A stretch of 64,000 bases of DNA from Oryzias latipes (lineage: Eukaryota; Chordata; Actinopteri; Beloniformes; Adrianichthyidae), in assembly GCF_002234675.1 (NCBI RefSeq), contig NC_019880.2:14497756-14561755 (forward strand), read 5' to 3'. Positions 1-11,663 of the stretch are shown here, piece by piece. Both the position numbers and the translations under genes were made by a program. The notes below the pieces were generated by a model. That model was not told the DNA's origin, made no database searches, and worked only from the letters and a program-made list of their open reading frames with translations. How positions within the stretch are numbered: the stretch's first letter is position 1; the number at the start of each line of letters is the position of its first letter.

Positions 1-275
1 CCCACTTTTGTTGCACATTCTTATTTGGTTTGCCTCTGCTCTTTGATTGACTAAAATGTCCTTCTACGTGAACCTGATAGTCATGTTGTTTGTTTTCCAT
101 CAAAAGGTTGGTGGAAAAACCAATGAAACAAACTCTGTTGTGACTGAAACCGGCCTGATGTGAAAGTGTTTTGCTAATGTTGCCTGTGACCTATTAAGCC
201 AGCAGTCATGCTGCTGATTTTCTTCATTAATCCAACATAACTAAACCAGACTCCACTTGACATGTTCAATAAAGT

Positions 276-281
276 TTTATT
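276..281 (-). terminator. bmf: Distal poly(A) signal of bmf
   Basis: AATAAA on the minus strand. It sits in a 20-bp near-palindrome (265-284) that also gives AATAAA on the plus strand at 268-273, so it could serve transcripts arriving from both sides. Cleavage would be expected near 250-262. Confidence 0.55.
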
Positions 282-355
282 GAAAAAAGTACCAATAAAC
301 AACAAGAAAATCCAGAAAAAAAAGATTTGTAGAGCAAAGCTCTGTATGTACAGCA

Positions 356-363
356 TATTGCAC
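356..363 (-). promoter_or_regulatory. miR-25/32/92-family 8mer seed match in the bmf 3' UTR
   Basis: The minus strand reads GTGCAATA, the 8mer match for the miR-25/32/92/363/367 seed, about 75 nt upstream of the distal AATAAA. Near the UTR end is a favourable place for such sites, but a chance match in 4 kb is possible. Confidence 0.35.
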
Positions 364-489
364 TACATAACAAATGTTCTTTACTTCCATATCATATCAA
401 CAACCAAAATATATATATTTATATATATAAACACGCAAAAATGAGTGCACAGTAAAGTCTTGAGAACACACAGCCAATGTTTACAAAAA

Positions 490-497
490 TGCTACAT
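490..497 (-). promoter_or_regulatory. miR-221/222 8mer seed match in the bmf 3' UTR
   Basis: The minus strand reads ATGTAGCA, the full 8mer complement of the miR-221/222 seed. A 7mer-m8 (ATGTAGC) lies at 654-660. Targeting is inferred from known BMF biology. Confidence 0.5.
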
Positions 498-3400
498 TTT
501 CGCTGGGTCTCATTTCTTGGTATAACAGAGAGTGTGTGATAATCAAGACTTCATTGAAACTGAGCAGTTAAAGGCATATTCAAGGGTTTTAAGCAAAAAA
601 TGTACAGGAAAATGTAAAAAAACAAAACAAAAAAACATTGCAGGACTTAAAAGGCTACATATTAACCAAATCATGTTTTATTTGGGTTTGCCTGACCTTG
701 TGAATACATTAGGAATGTTCCAAGTTAAACAAATTGCTGTCTATCTCATGGTTTTAAAAATGATCCTGCAAGATCATAGAACAAGATTTTACAACTGTGA
801 AGTGTCCATAAAAGTAGACAGTTTCTCTTCACAAAATACAATCTAAAAAAAGTAAGAAAGTCAATAAAAATTAGAAATTGACAACAAAAAAAAGTCAAAT
901 TCTATTTTTTGTAAGAAAAGCAACTTCCATTTAGGGAAAAACAGTTTTTAAATGCAACACTCTGATAATTTCCATAAAATACACATCCATTTGTGCATAT
1001 TGAGAACACCACTAAGAACATTTTTGTAAAAAGGGCACTATGGTGGCTTGTTTCCCTTTTCAATAAATCAACAGGCCTGAACCTACATGCTAAATGCACA
1101 GATATACGACTGACATGCGGCCAGATGAGCCCAAAAGAACGATCCAGAGTATATACTATACATTAACGCACAACAGGAAAGAGACCTAAAAGTTTTAAAG
1201 AAACAAAGTACTTTCCAGTGCATTTGATTACAACACAACCATTTAACAAAAGGACCGACAACCATACTGACATCCTGTGACTTGTGGCAAGTGATGGCAA
1301 CCTTAGCGGGCGCACTTTATACTTTTTCCCATCCCGACTCTCATTATGGGATGGGAAATGACTCATTGAGTGTAAGGGATTAGTCATGATGTGTTGACAG
1401 ACTGAGCCCTGTTGAAACTACTGCTCGTCTGAAACCACATACAGTGTGGTGGGGGATAATAAAACGGCTCTAAATTTGTTGGAATGGTTTATATGGAAAA
1501 TTGCAACCTTTTATTGTGAAAATATGCCTCCTAAAGTTTTCTTTCTTTATGTTTTAGGTTTTATTACTAATAGTTAGCAGTCACTGACACTTGCAGGTTT
1601 TTTCCCCCACTGTTTTTTTTCTGTGCCCAATGGAAGAGGAGTGATGCCAAAATAAGAGTATCACAGGAAGTGACACGAGGCGCAGTGATGACAAACATGC
1701 TGCACAGGGTCAAAGTTTGAGTCCAAAACAGGAAGAAGAGAATAAGCAGTGATTGCACACACACACACGTATACAGTAGAGATGGGTAAATATTTCTAAA
1801 AAGTAAAAATAAATAAAAGAAAAAAAAATAAATTACAAAGAAAATACACGTGATGAAGGAGCAGCACAAAGAGGTCAGGCGCCATTCAGGAGGTTGGGGG
1901 TGGAGGGACGAGGCACTACAGAGACTGGCTCAGCGTTCAGGATCCGCAGGAAACTATAACCACAACCGCTTTCAGTGCACCTCATACGCCTCATACTCAG
2001 AAGGCCCCCGTCACCGCCACAGCCAGCAAATCAGAATCCTCAGTCACTCACGACAGATTGCCTGAGGGGCGGAATTTGTAAATGATAATGACTTTATATC
2101 ACTTTTGGTTGCTATTAGGTAGCATGACATTACTATTCCTGTAACTGTGTAACTAATTCTCAAGGTTTCCAGTAGCCAACAAAATCTGTCCCTGAGACGT
2201 CTTGAGAAAAACAAAAAAGAATGGTGCAGTCATAAACTTGACACATGTAAGAAGGGACTAGTTACAGCACAGACCCCTGACATGTGCTGCTCCTTAGATT
2301 CAAACCATGGCCGAGGTTAGGCAAGAAAAAAACAAAAAAGAACAGCATTTTTAACAGTGTTTTGAAACATATTCATAGAAAAATGACAGTCTTTTTTCTT
2401 TCACTTTTTCATTTCAGAAACTGTCTACTGACCCATTGTTGGTTGTGCTCGCATTATAGATCCTAATCTGAAAATCAGCACCAACAACATCATATGATGA
2501 AGTAAACCCGGCAAAGATGTCCTGAGTGGGATGAGGTTTTTTTCCTCAGTCATTCTTTCATTTAGTTTGGATTTTTTTTCAGAAAAGAGGAAAAGCAAAG
2601 ATTGCTTTGCAGGAAGCTCCAACTCAACTTGAGCCTGAAACGGGAGAGATAAATGGAGAAAACCGACATCCACTTTAGACTCCGGACTGTGCTCAGTCAG
2701 GCCTCAACACTGATCGGTTGCCGCCTTAAACGTGCATGCAAGTACATCTGAAATGTTGCGCTAATGAAAACCTTCATGCAAGACAGAAGCTGACTTGGTA
2801 ACAATCGGAACTCTTCAAAGGTGGAAGTCTAGTGCAAAAACAGTGGATCCACAGCTCCACTTCAAAGGGCATGGAGGTCTGAAAGCAATCACATACGATG
2901 ACGCAGCTAAAACTAAACTATTTGTTAGACACTGAGGGGCAAAAAATTATCAAACTAGAAATAAGAATTCAAAGTAAAAAAACAGAATCTAAATAAAAAC
3001 AATAGAGTTGGCAAAACCGGATCATTTTGGGGAGGATTGCTCCTTTTAACAGTGTGCTTTAATCTTTTGTTCGAATTTAGTGCAAAAGCACCCATTTGTT
3101 TTTATCATTATGCCTTTAGTGTGCTACAACTACGACACTATGAATCGTCTGTCAGTAAAATTATCTAGACAAATGCATATCTGCTTATATTTGTGAGCAT
3201 TAAGACATAACGGGGTCCTAATGTTACTTTAAAGGAAAACAGTAACATAGGATTAAAATCAAAGTGACAGAAATTGAGGTTTTAATCAAGTAGTTAAGCA
3301 TTTTTTTTTACCAAATATACAATTTGAATCCACTGAAATTGTTGCCGCTGAGTGGTTTTAAAGGTTTTTCTTTCTTTGTGTGTTTTTATAAAGTTTGCCG

Positions 3401-4077
3401 ATGGTTACTGATGGGTTTGCCTGCAAAGAAAGGTTCTGACAAGGTCTTTTTTGATTTTTGCATGCAGCTTATAGTAGATGCCTAAAATTATTTTACAGTG
3501 GGACAACTCTTTCATGTGCATAAACTGCAGGTCATTTCAGTTGTTTTGTCTAAAATTAATCAGGAAAGTCAATTTATTATAAAAAAAAATCATGAAGGCG
3601 TAATAAAAGGTAAGTTAATGATCAAAAAGATGAGGGGAAAAAAAGAACACCGCTGAGGTGGGGTGCAAAATGCAATGTTCTGAGACGCTGCGTCTTTGGG
3701 AGCTAGTAAATCCATTAAACTGATCCAACTGAGAGACTTCTGGACAAAAATATTAAAAAAAAAAAGCACAAACTCTTTCATTTTCTTTTCATGAAACCTT
3801 TGCTTGTTTTAAAAAATACTCAATTTTTCCTTCTTATAGAAAACACTGAATAAGGCATCCCCAGGGTCTGCAGAGGTCATTTATCGTGGGTCTATGTTAA
3901 GAGTGCAAAATTGAACATTAAACTGTACAAAACCAGCACACCACATGTATGACAAAATATTAACATTGTCCTTTAGAGGAATCTTGGGAGGATTATGGCA
4001 TCTTCTTGCAAGAAACGCACGTGACCTTGTAAAAAAAAAAAAAAAAGAAAGTTGGATGTCTCCGTCCCGCGGCGACC

Positions 4078-4083
4078 TTTATT
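4078..4083 (-). terminator. bmf: Proximal poly(A) signal candidate of bmf
   Basis: A minus-strand AATAAA about 110 nt after the bmf stop codon, followed on that strand by a T-rich run (about 4030-4050). It would give a short 3' UTR lacking the microRNA sites. Confidence 0.35.
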
Positions 4084-4194
4084 GTCTCCTCTTTTTTTCT
4101 CCCTCAAACAGACCCGTGTTACATTTGACAGTGCCTACAGGAGGCCAGTTCCTAACAGAGATGAAGGCATTGGACATAAGGGGGCGGATCCCCC

Positions 4195-4311
4195 TTACCT
4201 TTGTCCTGCACCCCCTGCTCCAGCAATAAAGCCTCTATCGAATAGAAGGCTGACGAGAGCCGTGGCGAGGCGCCACCACACCGGCCCCTGGTTCCTTTGG
4301 TTTCGATGATA
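4195..4311 (-). CDS. bmf: bmf terminal coding exon
   Basis: Encodes residues 126-163 and the TAA stop. The acceptor is a textbook pyrimidine tract ending CTTTCAG|TATCAT. The translation starts YHRNQRNQGPVWW, matching the R-N-Q...V-W-W block of vertebrate Bmf, followed by a hydrophobic segment and a short Gly-rich tail ending GAGQR. This exon is too short to be seen as a long ORF, and the longer reading in another frame here is spurious. Confidence 0.93.
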   Translation of the reverse strand, partial: YHRNQRNQGPVWWRLATALVSLLFDRGFIAGAGGAGQR

Positions 4312-7300
4312 CTGAAAGGACAACAGAGAGAAAAAATTAAAGACACGCTCGATTTACGTTACTTTTATTTCAACCCAAATGTATTTTTCGGTTATTATAT
4401 TGCAAATAATTTTTACTGTATTTTATTTATCTCTAACTTGATTTTATTTGAACTGGCATTCATGTATTTACCTGACTGAAAGAACTGTATATGTATATAT
4501 TTATGGTTCTGATGCGCTCACTATTGACGACTAGATGTATATCTTCATTTTCCTTGCTCAAACTGTACAGCTTTTTGTCCTGACTTTGCTTATTAGAGAA
4601 GCTTCAGGATCCCTCCACACACTGCTGATCTTCCCAACAGAAACTCCAAGTCATAAAAAACAGTCATCAAGCAGTTGCAGCTTTTTTTTTTTTTTTCTGG
4701 CAGAAGCCAGCAGCTGAGGAGGAGACTCCCAAAGCTTTGCGAGCCAATTGGATTGTGTGCGATTAGAGGGATAATGCTATCTCGGCCATTGAGACCTGAG
4801 ATAAGATAATTGCACCAAATGGGATTAAGGAGGGGGGGGGGGGTGATGAGAGGCAGGCAGTCTGTGGAAAACCTGTATCTGCATGAGAGAGCTACAGTAG
4901 TCTAACAGCTCATCTGACGACAAAAGGCAGACTCCAACCACGTCTGATAAAGAGTGCAGCTATTTTCAACCCATCAGAGCAGTCAAGTGAAGACGAGGAG
5001 TTTTTATGACCTTCTTGAAAGCTATTTATTCTTATTTGTGAGACAAAATAACTGTAGGCAAGGTTAGATGTTCACTTGTCTCAGCGTGGTAACCTAACCT
5101 TGTTCTAGTTAGTAGCCAGGAACAGTGGTACGCTGGCGGGTTTATATTGCTGACTCTTATCAGTTTAATGGCTAACATTGCGTGGTGTTGCATAAGCACT
5201 GACAGTTTCCCGACAGCATGACTTTATCGCACTTGCCACTTGTGAAGAAAAGAATTATGGAAACGGCTTCCATGAGGTTCTCTGTGGCACGCGATGTTTG
5301 GGGCAAACTTTGGCTATATTGAAAGAAAAGTGCAAAGAAAGTGATGCAGCGCCATAAACTCCAAGACACAACAAAGACTGAACAATGTTGTTGTCAAAAG
5401 AGGAAGTCACAGGTAAACTAATATCTCCATCAGTTTGAGACGTTTGATGACGACAAGTTTCAATGTTTTTTCTAAGAGACTGCAGAACGGAAAGTGGAGT
5501 TTCTTTACCATCTATTTGAGAGGTCATTTGTCTTTACAGACAGAAACAAATTGTACCTTTGAGCTTTTACACTCAGCTCTGTCAGCTTAAGTGATACTCA
5601 GATAAATAGTCAAAGACAGAAAAGGGGAGGGAAAACAAAAGGTGGGTGCGAGCCCGTCACATATTACTCGTGGCTCATGCTGCCAGCTGTCAAAAATGAG
5701 TCCTGGCTTCCAAATTTAGCTCCGGACGGGAAAGCCAGATTCTCTGTGTCGTCACTCTGACACAAGCCTGATGGGTTTTTATCAGGGTCCACTGCAGACT
5801 GTCTGTTAAGACAGCTGCTCAGAGGCCCGGCTTTATCGTTTGAGTAAACAGCACACCCTTTATAGAAAGAGGCTCTAGATCAGTTGGATCAGCAAAAAGA
5901 GAAAGGTCAATGATAAATGCAAAATAGACAAAAACACATAGGCCACTGATGATATCATTAAGCACTAATGAAAAAGTACGTCTTTGGGTAAAAATTCTTT
6001 TTTTTTAACAAGTTATGATAAGAAAGAGTGCCACACTGACAGGAGCAGAGATAAACGGACACACAGCCACAGGCGATATTCAGCCTTGCTTTCAACACCT
6101 CCCTTCCAAAGGACCAGGAGTTGTCTCCTTTAAAAAAACATGGGGATGAAACCCAACTCTGCTCCTTGGCCTGCACAGGCTGGAGCAGTCTTCCTGCCAT
6201 TGTGCCTGTCATTACAGCTGTGTCTCAAATGGCTGGCTGGCTAATGTCAGCCGTACTCTGGGGACCTCGGAGTCCCCTCCAGCCCTCTCTGACTGAGGAG
6301 TAATTTATCTGTCAGCATCCACCAGCACTCCTTCGCTACTTAATACCCCCCCCCTTCACCAGGGGGCCACAGGCCCTGATGGAGGACATTTACAGCCGTG
6401 CTGCTTCAAAATCCATCATTGAGAAGGCAGTTGGATTGCCCGGGAACAAGTGTAAGAAAAATATGCCGTATAAGTTTCCAGTTATCAGGAATAGTCTAAA
6501 TCCAAAACTCGTGCGGTTTAAAGTTCAACTCCGATCATCTTTTGACCGATTGGAAAAGTGTTACTGGTGGTCTTTTAATTGTGATTATGCTGTTTTTAGC
6601 CAAAATCAAGGAAACCTGTGTCGTTTTCTATGACATAATTTCTCCAAAGCGGCAGGTCTTCATTTAAAATTCATCACTGAGTTGTGGGTGGGACTTTGGA
6701 ACGGAGTAAGCCCACCCTGTTTCCCATCATCCCTTGTTTACACCCTCTCCCGCTAGCTTACAGCCCCTTTCAACCTCAAACTAACATTCTGGTGTAGAAG
6801 AAGACCATTAAAGCTTCTGGTAGGCTTGCTTGTGTAGTGGATATATACATGTGTTTAATGTCAAAGTTTGTCTATAAAATAGATGTTTGAATGCCAAAAA
6901 AACAACAACATTGAACTAGCAACAAAAATGAAGACAAATACTGGCCCTTTCCAGACGGGCGTTAAAGTCAGATGCCTGCCACCTCGGGTAAACAGATATG
7001 TACCGGTACATGGACCTAGTCGTCAACAGGTGGATGCATGAAAACAGAGCAGAGCTGGGAGCTTGTGGCCCACCAATTGTGGCTTCTACGTCACAGCTAC
7101 GAGCTTTTTCCAACTACATTTTTTCATCTGCTCCTGATTCACAACAATATGAATCAAGAAATACCCAGAAATGCCATTTTAAGCTAAATTTTCTTTATAC
7201 ATGTCCTCCATCATGAGAAAAAGGCCACAAAACATTTTAAAAACACCAAAAAGCTAATTTTCCTCTGAGTGGGTCTTTCAGGAGTCAAAACTTCACATTG

Positions 7301-10055
7301 GCATGTTGGAGCCGAACAAACGAGTCTGGGGGCATTTGTGTGCAATTGTTTACACACAGTGCAATCAGCTACGTAAGAAGAGCTAAAAATAGACAGCAAA
7401 AACGACAGCGTAACTATGCAGTCACAAACTGCACATTGCTGGAGGTGAAGTTCAGTTTCCTCTAAGCAGACGCAGAGGCACTGAAGCCACAAAGGCAAAG
7501 CTTGGCCAGGGAGGCAAAATACTGCTTTCTTAATTAGTCATCCGTGTCCCGATAAGTATCTAAAGAGCATAAAACACCACAGCGCCATATTCACTCCAAC
7601 TCTCCTCTTTGTTGTTTACTCTAGCAGCAAAACGGCGCACACAAACTACTTCCTCATCCCCTGACCAAGTCCAGCTTTTGCTGTGCGTCACAGCGTCCCA
7701 GCCCAACACACAGAAACCATCCTGTCTGACTGTGTGCGCCCGCCAGTGTCACAATCCATGAGTCACGCTCCGCTCGAAGGGGTATAAATAACATCTGCTT
7801 GATAAGCGGAGGAGAAAATAAGAAACTGTCTTGCACTCCGTAGCTGCGGTTAGAAAAAAAGTTACAAAGCAGAAAAAGGGTGTGAGGGAGCAAAGTACGT
7901 TCTCAGGCAACCGAAAGGTGCTTCTGACTTGATTATCTTCAGGATTCATCTCCAGACCTTGACATCCTTCGTGTGCACTCTTATCTGGCTGTCTCCTGCG
8001 ACGGCCGACTGGAGGCTCCCTGGAACCCACAGCAGTTTTCCCCTGAACTCACGTGCTGAGCTTCGAGTTACAACATGTTTGCCTCCTCCTGCCACTTCTG
8101 CTTTTCCCTCTCTATCAGTATGTGTCAAATATGTGACTAAATATGTGTCTTGGGGGCCGCTTGGCCGCCTTGTCACAGAGACCGGACTTTGCAGAAACTC
8201 TTCCAGTCTTCTAAGTAATATTTAAGAGCTGAAATCATTTACATCCTGACAAAAAATAAAATTAAAGGTGCGTGCAAACTCTGCAGGCAGTCACCCTGAC
8301 CATAGTGACATGTCTGACACCAGGCATCCTCAGTGCCACTTCATAACACAGTGAGGAAGCAGGGGGGGGGCAGAGAGAGGAATAAACAGGAAGAGGAGGC
8401 AGGGAAAGGGCCCGGGGTTGGTGGGTAGGTGGGTGGGGGAAGGGCTGCCCTGCATCAAGCAGTGTCTTTGGTTTGAAGGGGGGGGGGGGGGGGGGGGCAG
8501 CGTTGAGGCACTGGGATGAAGTTCTGAAAAGAATGGCCAAAACAAACAGGGTCCAAACAATATGAGAGCAAACTTTTAACCTGCTATTAATCACTGTGAG
8601 GAACAGGTATTGAAAAAAAAAAAAATATGCAAAGTGAGCGGACTCTTGTTTTGCTGGGCAACCTGACATAACACAACAAACACCAAGCCGCCCAGATGGA
8701 CTTGAGTGGTAAAATTAGCGGAAAGATGTAAAAAATATATATCTCCATGTTTTTTATTTATTTATCTCATGTTAAATGTCATTTAAGTTACCTAAAGTCT
8801 GATATTATTTATTACATTTAATGCCCAAATTTAACGTGATGAGTGATTTAATGAAATTGAATCCTAATCTAGTGGAATCCAGAGTGAAGAATCTGAGTCA
8901 AAGGTGAAATCTGTCAGGGAATCAGGTTACCCAGTGCACAGCACAATGCTGACATGTCAAACGTAGAAAGTACTTGTTTGCTGACATTATCTACCAGGAA
9001 ATCAGTCCTGAGTTTTTACAGTCAGCAGGCTCCTTTTGTTTTTGTTTTTTTCCCTTCTCCTCACCAGTTGTAGGCGTTCCCGGTGAAACTGGTCCCCTAT
9101 CAGCTGGAGTTTCTGTGCAATGCAGGCCTCCGTGCTGCGTGCCACAGGCTGCTGCCGGGGAAGCCGCTCCATCCCGCGCCGCTCTGCTTCCCTGTCGTGC
9201 CGCCTCACCTCAAGATCCCCAGCAAGCTCAAAGCGTGCTGGGAAGTGCAATCGAAAACCTGCGTTACCTGTTGAGTGTCAAAGCTGATACTTAATATCTC
9301 GTAAACAACGTGTTCGGTGAAAAAACTAAACTAAACACAGAACTGAAACCTGACAGACCTCTCTTTATGTCAGGTACCAAGATTTTTTTTACTCCAAGTG
9401 ATGACTAATGTCTCTTTGGATAAACAAGCTGCCCGGCTGACAAACAATTTCCCCAGCTGTGGTTTTATTGCACATAATAGTTTTATAGGTCACTGACACC
9501 CAAAAGGGCTTCAGCAGTTAGTTGTTATGGAACTACTCCGGCATGACTGCTCATATATGGCACCAACATAGCTTTGCTGCTACTGATAATGATTTATCTG
9601 AGGAGTTGTTGCACTGCTGTCACAGTGCTCACCTGTCCCAAAGCCGGCCTGGCGCCTTCTGAATAGCAAAGCAGCTGGTAACACGCCACAATGGCCATAA
9701 AAAACTGAGTTTGATGACGACTCCCAGGCGCCAGGGGAGAGCTCAGGGCTGCAACACTGTTGCGCTTTTATCACATCAAGTGTCACATTATGCCTCTGCG
9801 CCGGAGTTTTATAACTGGTTATCACACACCAGGCGATGTTCCCCTTTTTTTGCTTTTGAAAGACGGTGTGTCATCAGCCTCACCGTAGAAAAGTGGTCTG
9901 GGCTCCTCTGCAAGTCCACAGAGAAGCATGCCGTTGTTTGGTACCAGGGCAGGACCGGGTGTCTGCGTGCCCCGGTCTTCACACTTTATCTTCCTGGCTG
10001 TCGTGCGCCACTTGTTGGGGTCCGGCTCGAACACATCGTCTTCCTCATCGTCCAT
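4195..10055 (-). CDS. bmf: bmf, BH3-only Bcl-2 modifying factor (three coding exons)
   Basis: The coding sequence is join(4195..4311, 9065..9267, 9884..10055) on the minus strand: 492 nt, 163 residues plus TAA. All junctions follow GT-AG and keep frame (phase 1, then phase 0). The protein opens MDDEEDDVFEP, an acidic start like other Bmf proteins. It has a dynein-light-chain motif RGTQT at 28-32, then the family block GLAEEPRPLFYGNAGFRLHFP (about 47-67). The BH3 helix spans about 104-121, with the L-x3-G-D core at L111, G115 and D116. The C-terminus is hydrophobic (VWWRLATALVSLLFDRGFIAG, about 136-156). Bmf is held on the cytoskeleton through DYNLL2 and, when released, neutralises pro-survival Bcl-2 proteins at mitochondria. 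The start is the first ATG after a good splice acceptor. Identification rests on remembered family motifs, and several independent blocks agree in the right order. Confidence 0.93.
6480..7270 (+). repeat. Dispersed repeat family A, copy 1
   Basis: Shares ordered blocks with 39175-40260 (same orientation) and with the reverse complements of 43845-44252 and 47065-48110. The blocks include a 'tgagttgt(a/g)ggtgggac' segment, a 'cttacagcccct' segment and a 'tttcttta...tcctccat' end. Unclassified; no coding capacity. Confidence 0.65.
8478..8497 (+). repeat. Homopolymer of 20 G
   Basis: Uninterrupted G run inside bmf intron 2, within a purine-rich stretch. Confidence 0.95.
9065..9267 (-). CDS. bmf: bmf coding exon 2 with the BH3 domain
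   Basis: Encodes residues 58-125. The acceptor reads CACTCAACAG|GTAACG, which restores the family sequence Y-G-N-A-G-F-R-L across the junction. The BH3 core KLQLIGDQF lies at 110-118. The donor is CAACTG|GTGAGG at 9065/9064, phase 0. The stretch between the NAGFRL block and BH3 is Arg- and Glu-rich and appears poorly conserved. Confidence 0.93.
9268..9883 (-). other. bmf intron 1 of the coding region
   Basis: A 616-bp GT-AG intron between the first two coding exons. It contains unique sequence with no repeat or exon that I recognise. Confidence 0.85.
9884..10055 (-). CDS. bmf: bmf coding exon 1
   Basis: Encodes residues 1-57 and the first base of codon 58, including the acidic N-terminus and the RGTQT dynein-light-chain motif. 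The donor reads TACG|GTGAGG (intron starts at 9883). The exon itself probably begins at 10066, after an acceptor reading TCGTCTTGCAG, which leaves 11 nt of 5' UTR before the ATG. Open reading continues upstream of the ATG but crosses that acceptor, so it is not taken as coding. Confidence 0.9.
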
Positions 10056-10066
10056 ACGGGGGGGCA

Positions 10067-11663
10067 CTGCAAGACGAGTGACCTTGAAAGCGATATGGCG
10101 AATAGAGAATGAGCGCATTTGTGGGCAACACCACAAACCAAGGGCATTCTCTCTAACAAACCTTGAATAAATCTACGTCAGATCTGGAGAGATGACCTCA
10201 GACGCATTCATTATCTGCTTCTTTTTTTCTCCTCCGAGGCACTCATTATCATTATAGACAACCTGTCTGGCCTGTATGGAGCGAGCTCCGATCAATGAAA
10301 CCACGGTGGACGGGGAAATGAAACGACTGCTCTGCTTTCTCTGGAAGTAAAGAGCTCAGCGTTTATTTAAACAAATGAGTCTGTTCAGCTCAGTGAATAA
10401 ACCACACAATTCACTGCGGTTAGAAGTCAATCAAGCCACAGTAACATAGAAGCTAGCTTGGTTAACTTGGTAAAAGAAAACGTAAAATTATCTTTTTTTC
10501 CCTGAATGACTGAGTTCTTATATTATTTCTCTATTTCAATGAAAAACATTAATCCAAAAACTGGGTATACAAAGTACAAAACTAAAGCAATTTCTTAAAG
10601 TCACTGATGCCCTGGAGTTCACCCTGAATCCTGGAGTTCACTCCCTGAATCTGTGTCAAGAAGTTATCAAAACATGGGTGAAACTCATGTTTGCCTCAGC
10701 AGCAAAACCCAAGTTACCACTGAGTTGTAAATACAGGGTCACACTGGTATCACGCTTCCAAATGAGGGATCACAGCTAAGAGGGAATGACAGTTTCTGAG
10801 GAAAGTCCTACCACTCTCCCTGACAGCTTTTGAACTTTTCTTTTAAACTCCACTCAGCTCCTGTCTGCTAAGACTCAAACACGTGGAAGTCTAACTTTAT
10901 CTTTTTTTTTAAATATAAAAAAATAATAATAATAATAACAGCAAAATACTTTAAATGTATATTTTCTGCTATTTTGACTACAAACATTTTTATGTCATGC
11001 AGTGGCTCCCCCTGCTGGTGGGGGCGCATTTTAATACAAAAGTCAATTATAGTGGGCTTGTTTTGGAGCAACAGCTCCACGGTAGATGCATCTTCTATGC
11101 CCATAAACATCATGACACCCTCTTCATTCTAACATTAAGCTATCAGTGGCACAAACTTGATAAATATTGCTCTCGTTATCAAAATTTCAATTAAAAAAAA
11201 CAACAACTAAAAGTTGCCTTATGACAAAAGGTGCAGTTGAGGGCATTTAATTCCGAATCGAAACCTAATAGGGTCACTCACACACACAAACAGAAAAAAA
11301 GTAAACCAACCTATTACGTTTGCTGCTACAAACAAAAGTTTAGGGCGGAAATGTCGTCATAAACGGTTATTTGCGTGCTTATATGCCTTTACGGAGTGTT
11401 TTCTGTTGAAAAAGGTGACTGTCACACAACAAAGTGCAGACACATGACAGAGACCGGCCGCGCTGACTTCATTGGTGCTGTGTCAGCCGGGAAAGCCGGT
11501 GTTTTTCAAATCTTACTGTACGACAGAAGAGCACAGCGAAAGCGCGCGCCGCTTCCAAGCGCCACAAAAAGCTGTGTTGCGTCTTTTTCAAGTAACAACA
11601 ACAAGTTTCCCTTCAGTTCGTTAAAGCTAATAAAGCGGCTGAACGTTTGGAGGCTGTTCTTAC
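10067..11663 (-). other. Probable 5' UTR intron of bmf
   Basis: Bounded by the acceptor before the first coding exon and a candidate donor CTCG|GTAAGA at 11664/11663 on the minus strand. It contains a CTCF-like motif at about 11003-11021 and an A-rich/TAA run near 10905-10940. Nothing else was recognised. The upstream boundary is a prediction. Confidence 0.5.
11003..11021 (-). promoter_or_regulatory. CTCF-like motif in the bmf 5' intron
   Basis: The minus strand reads CCACCAGCAGGGGGAGCCA, close to the CTCF core with one deviation. Candidate only. Confidence 0.35.

Larger units (their letters stand above)
262..4194 (-). other. bmf: Probable long 3' UTR of bmf
   Basis: About 3.9 kb downstream of the bmf stop has no credible reading frame. 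It runs to a minus-strand AATAAA at 276-281. Mammalian BMF mRNAs also have 3' UTRs of several kilobases. Support here comes from minus-strand microRNA seed matches close to the distal poly(A) signal, including a perfect miR-221/222 8mer (490-497); BMF is a reported miR-221 target. A much closer AATAAA at 4078-4083 could give a short isoform. The extent is inferred; only the signals are seen. Confidence 0.6.
4312..9064 (-). other. bmf intron 2 (4.75 kb)
   Basis: Intron between the BH3 exon and the terminal exon. It holds a copy of dispersed repeat family A (about 6480-7270) and a run of 20 G at 8478-8497. It also holds a unique block at about 4735-4830 with several GATA motifs that looks like a conserved non-coding element. 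No other exon was recognised on either strand. Confidence 0.8.

Noticed and set aside
4152..4346. 64-codon minus frame over the bmf last exon
   Set aside because: Wrong frame; the correct Bmf frame runs from the acceptor at 4311 to TAA at 4195.
8262..8669. 135-codon minus-strand frame with a poly-Pro run
   Set aside because: The proline run is the 20-G homopolymer. It lies inside bmf intron 2 with no splice support.
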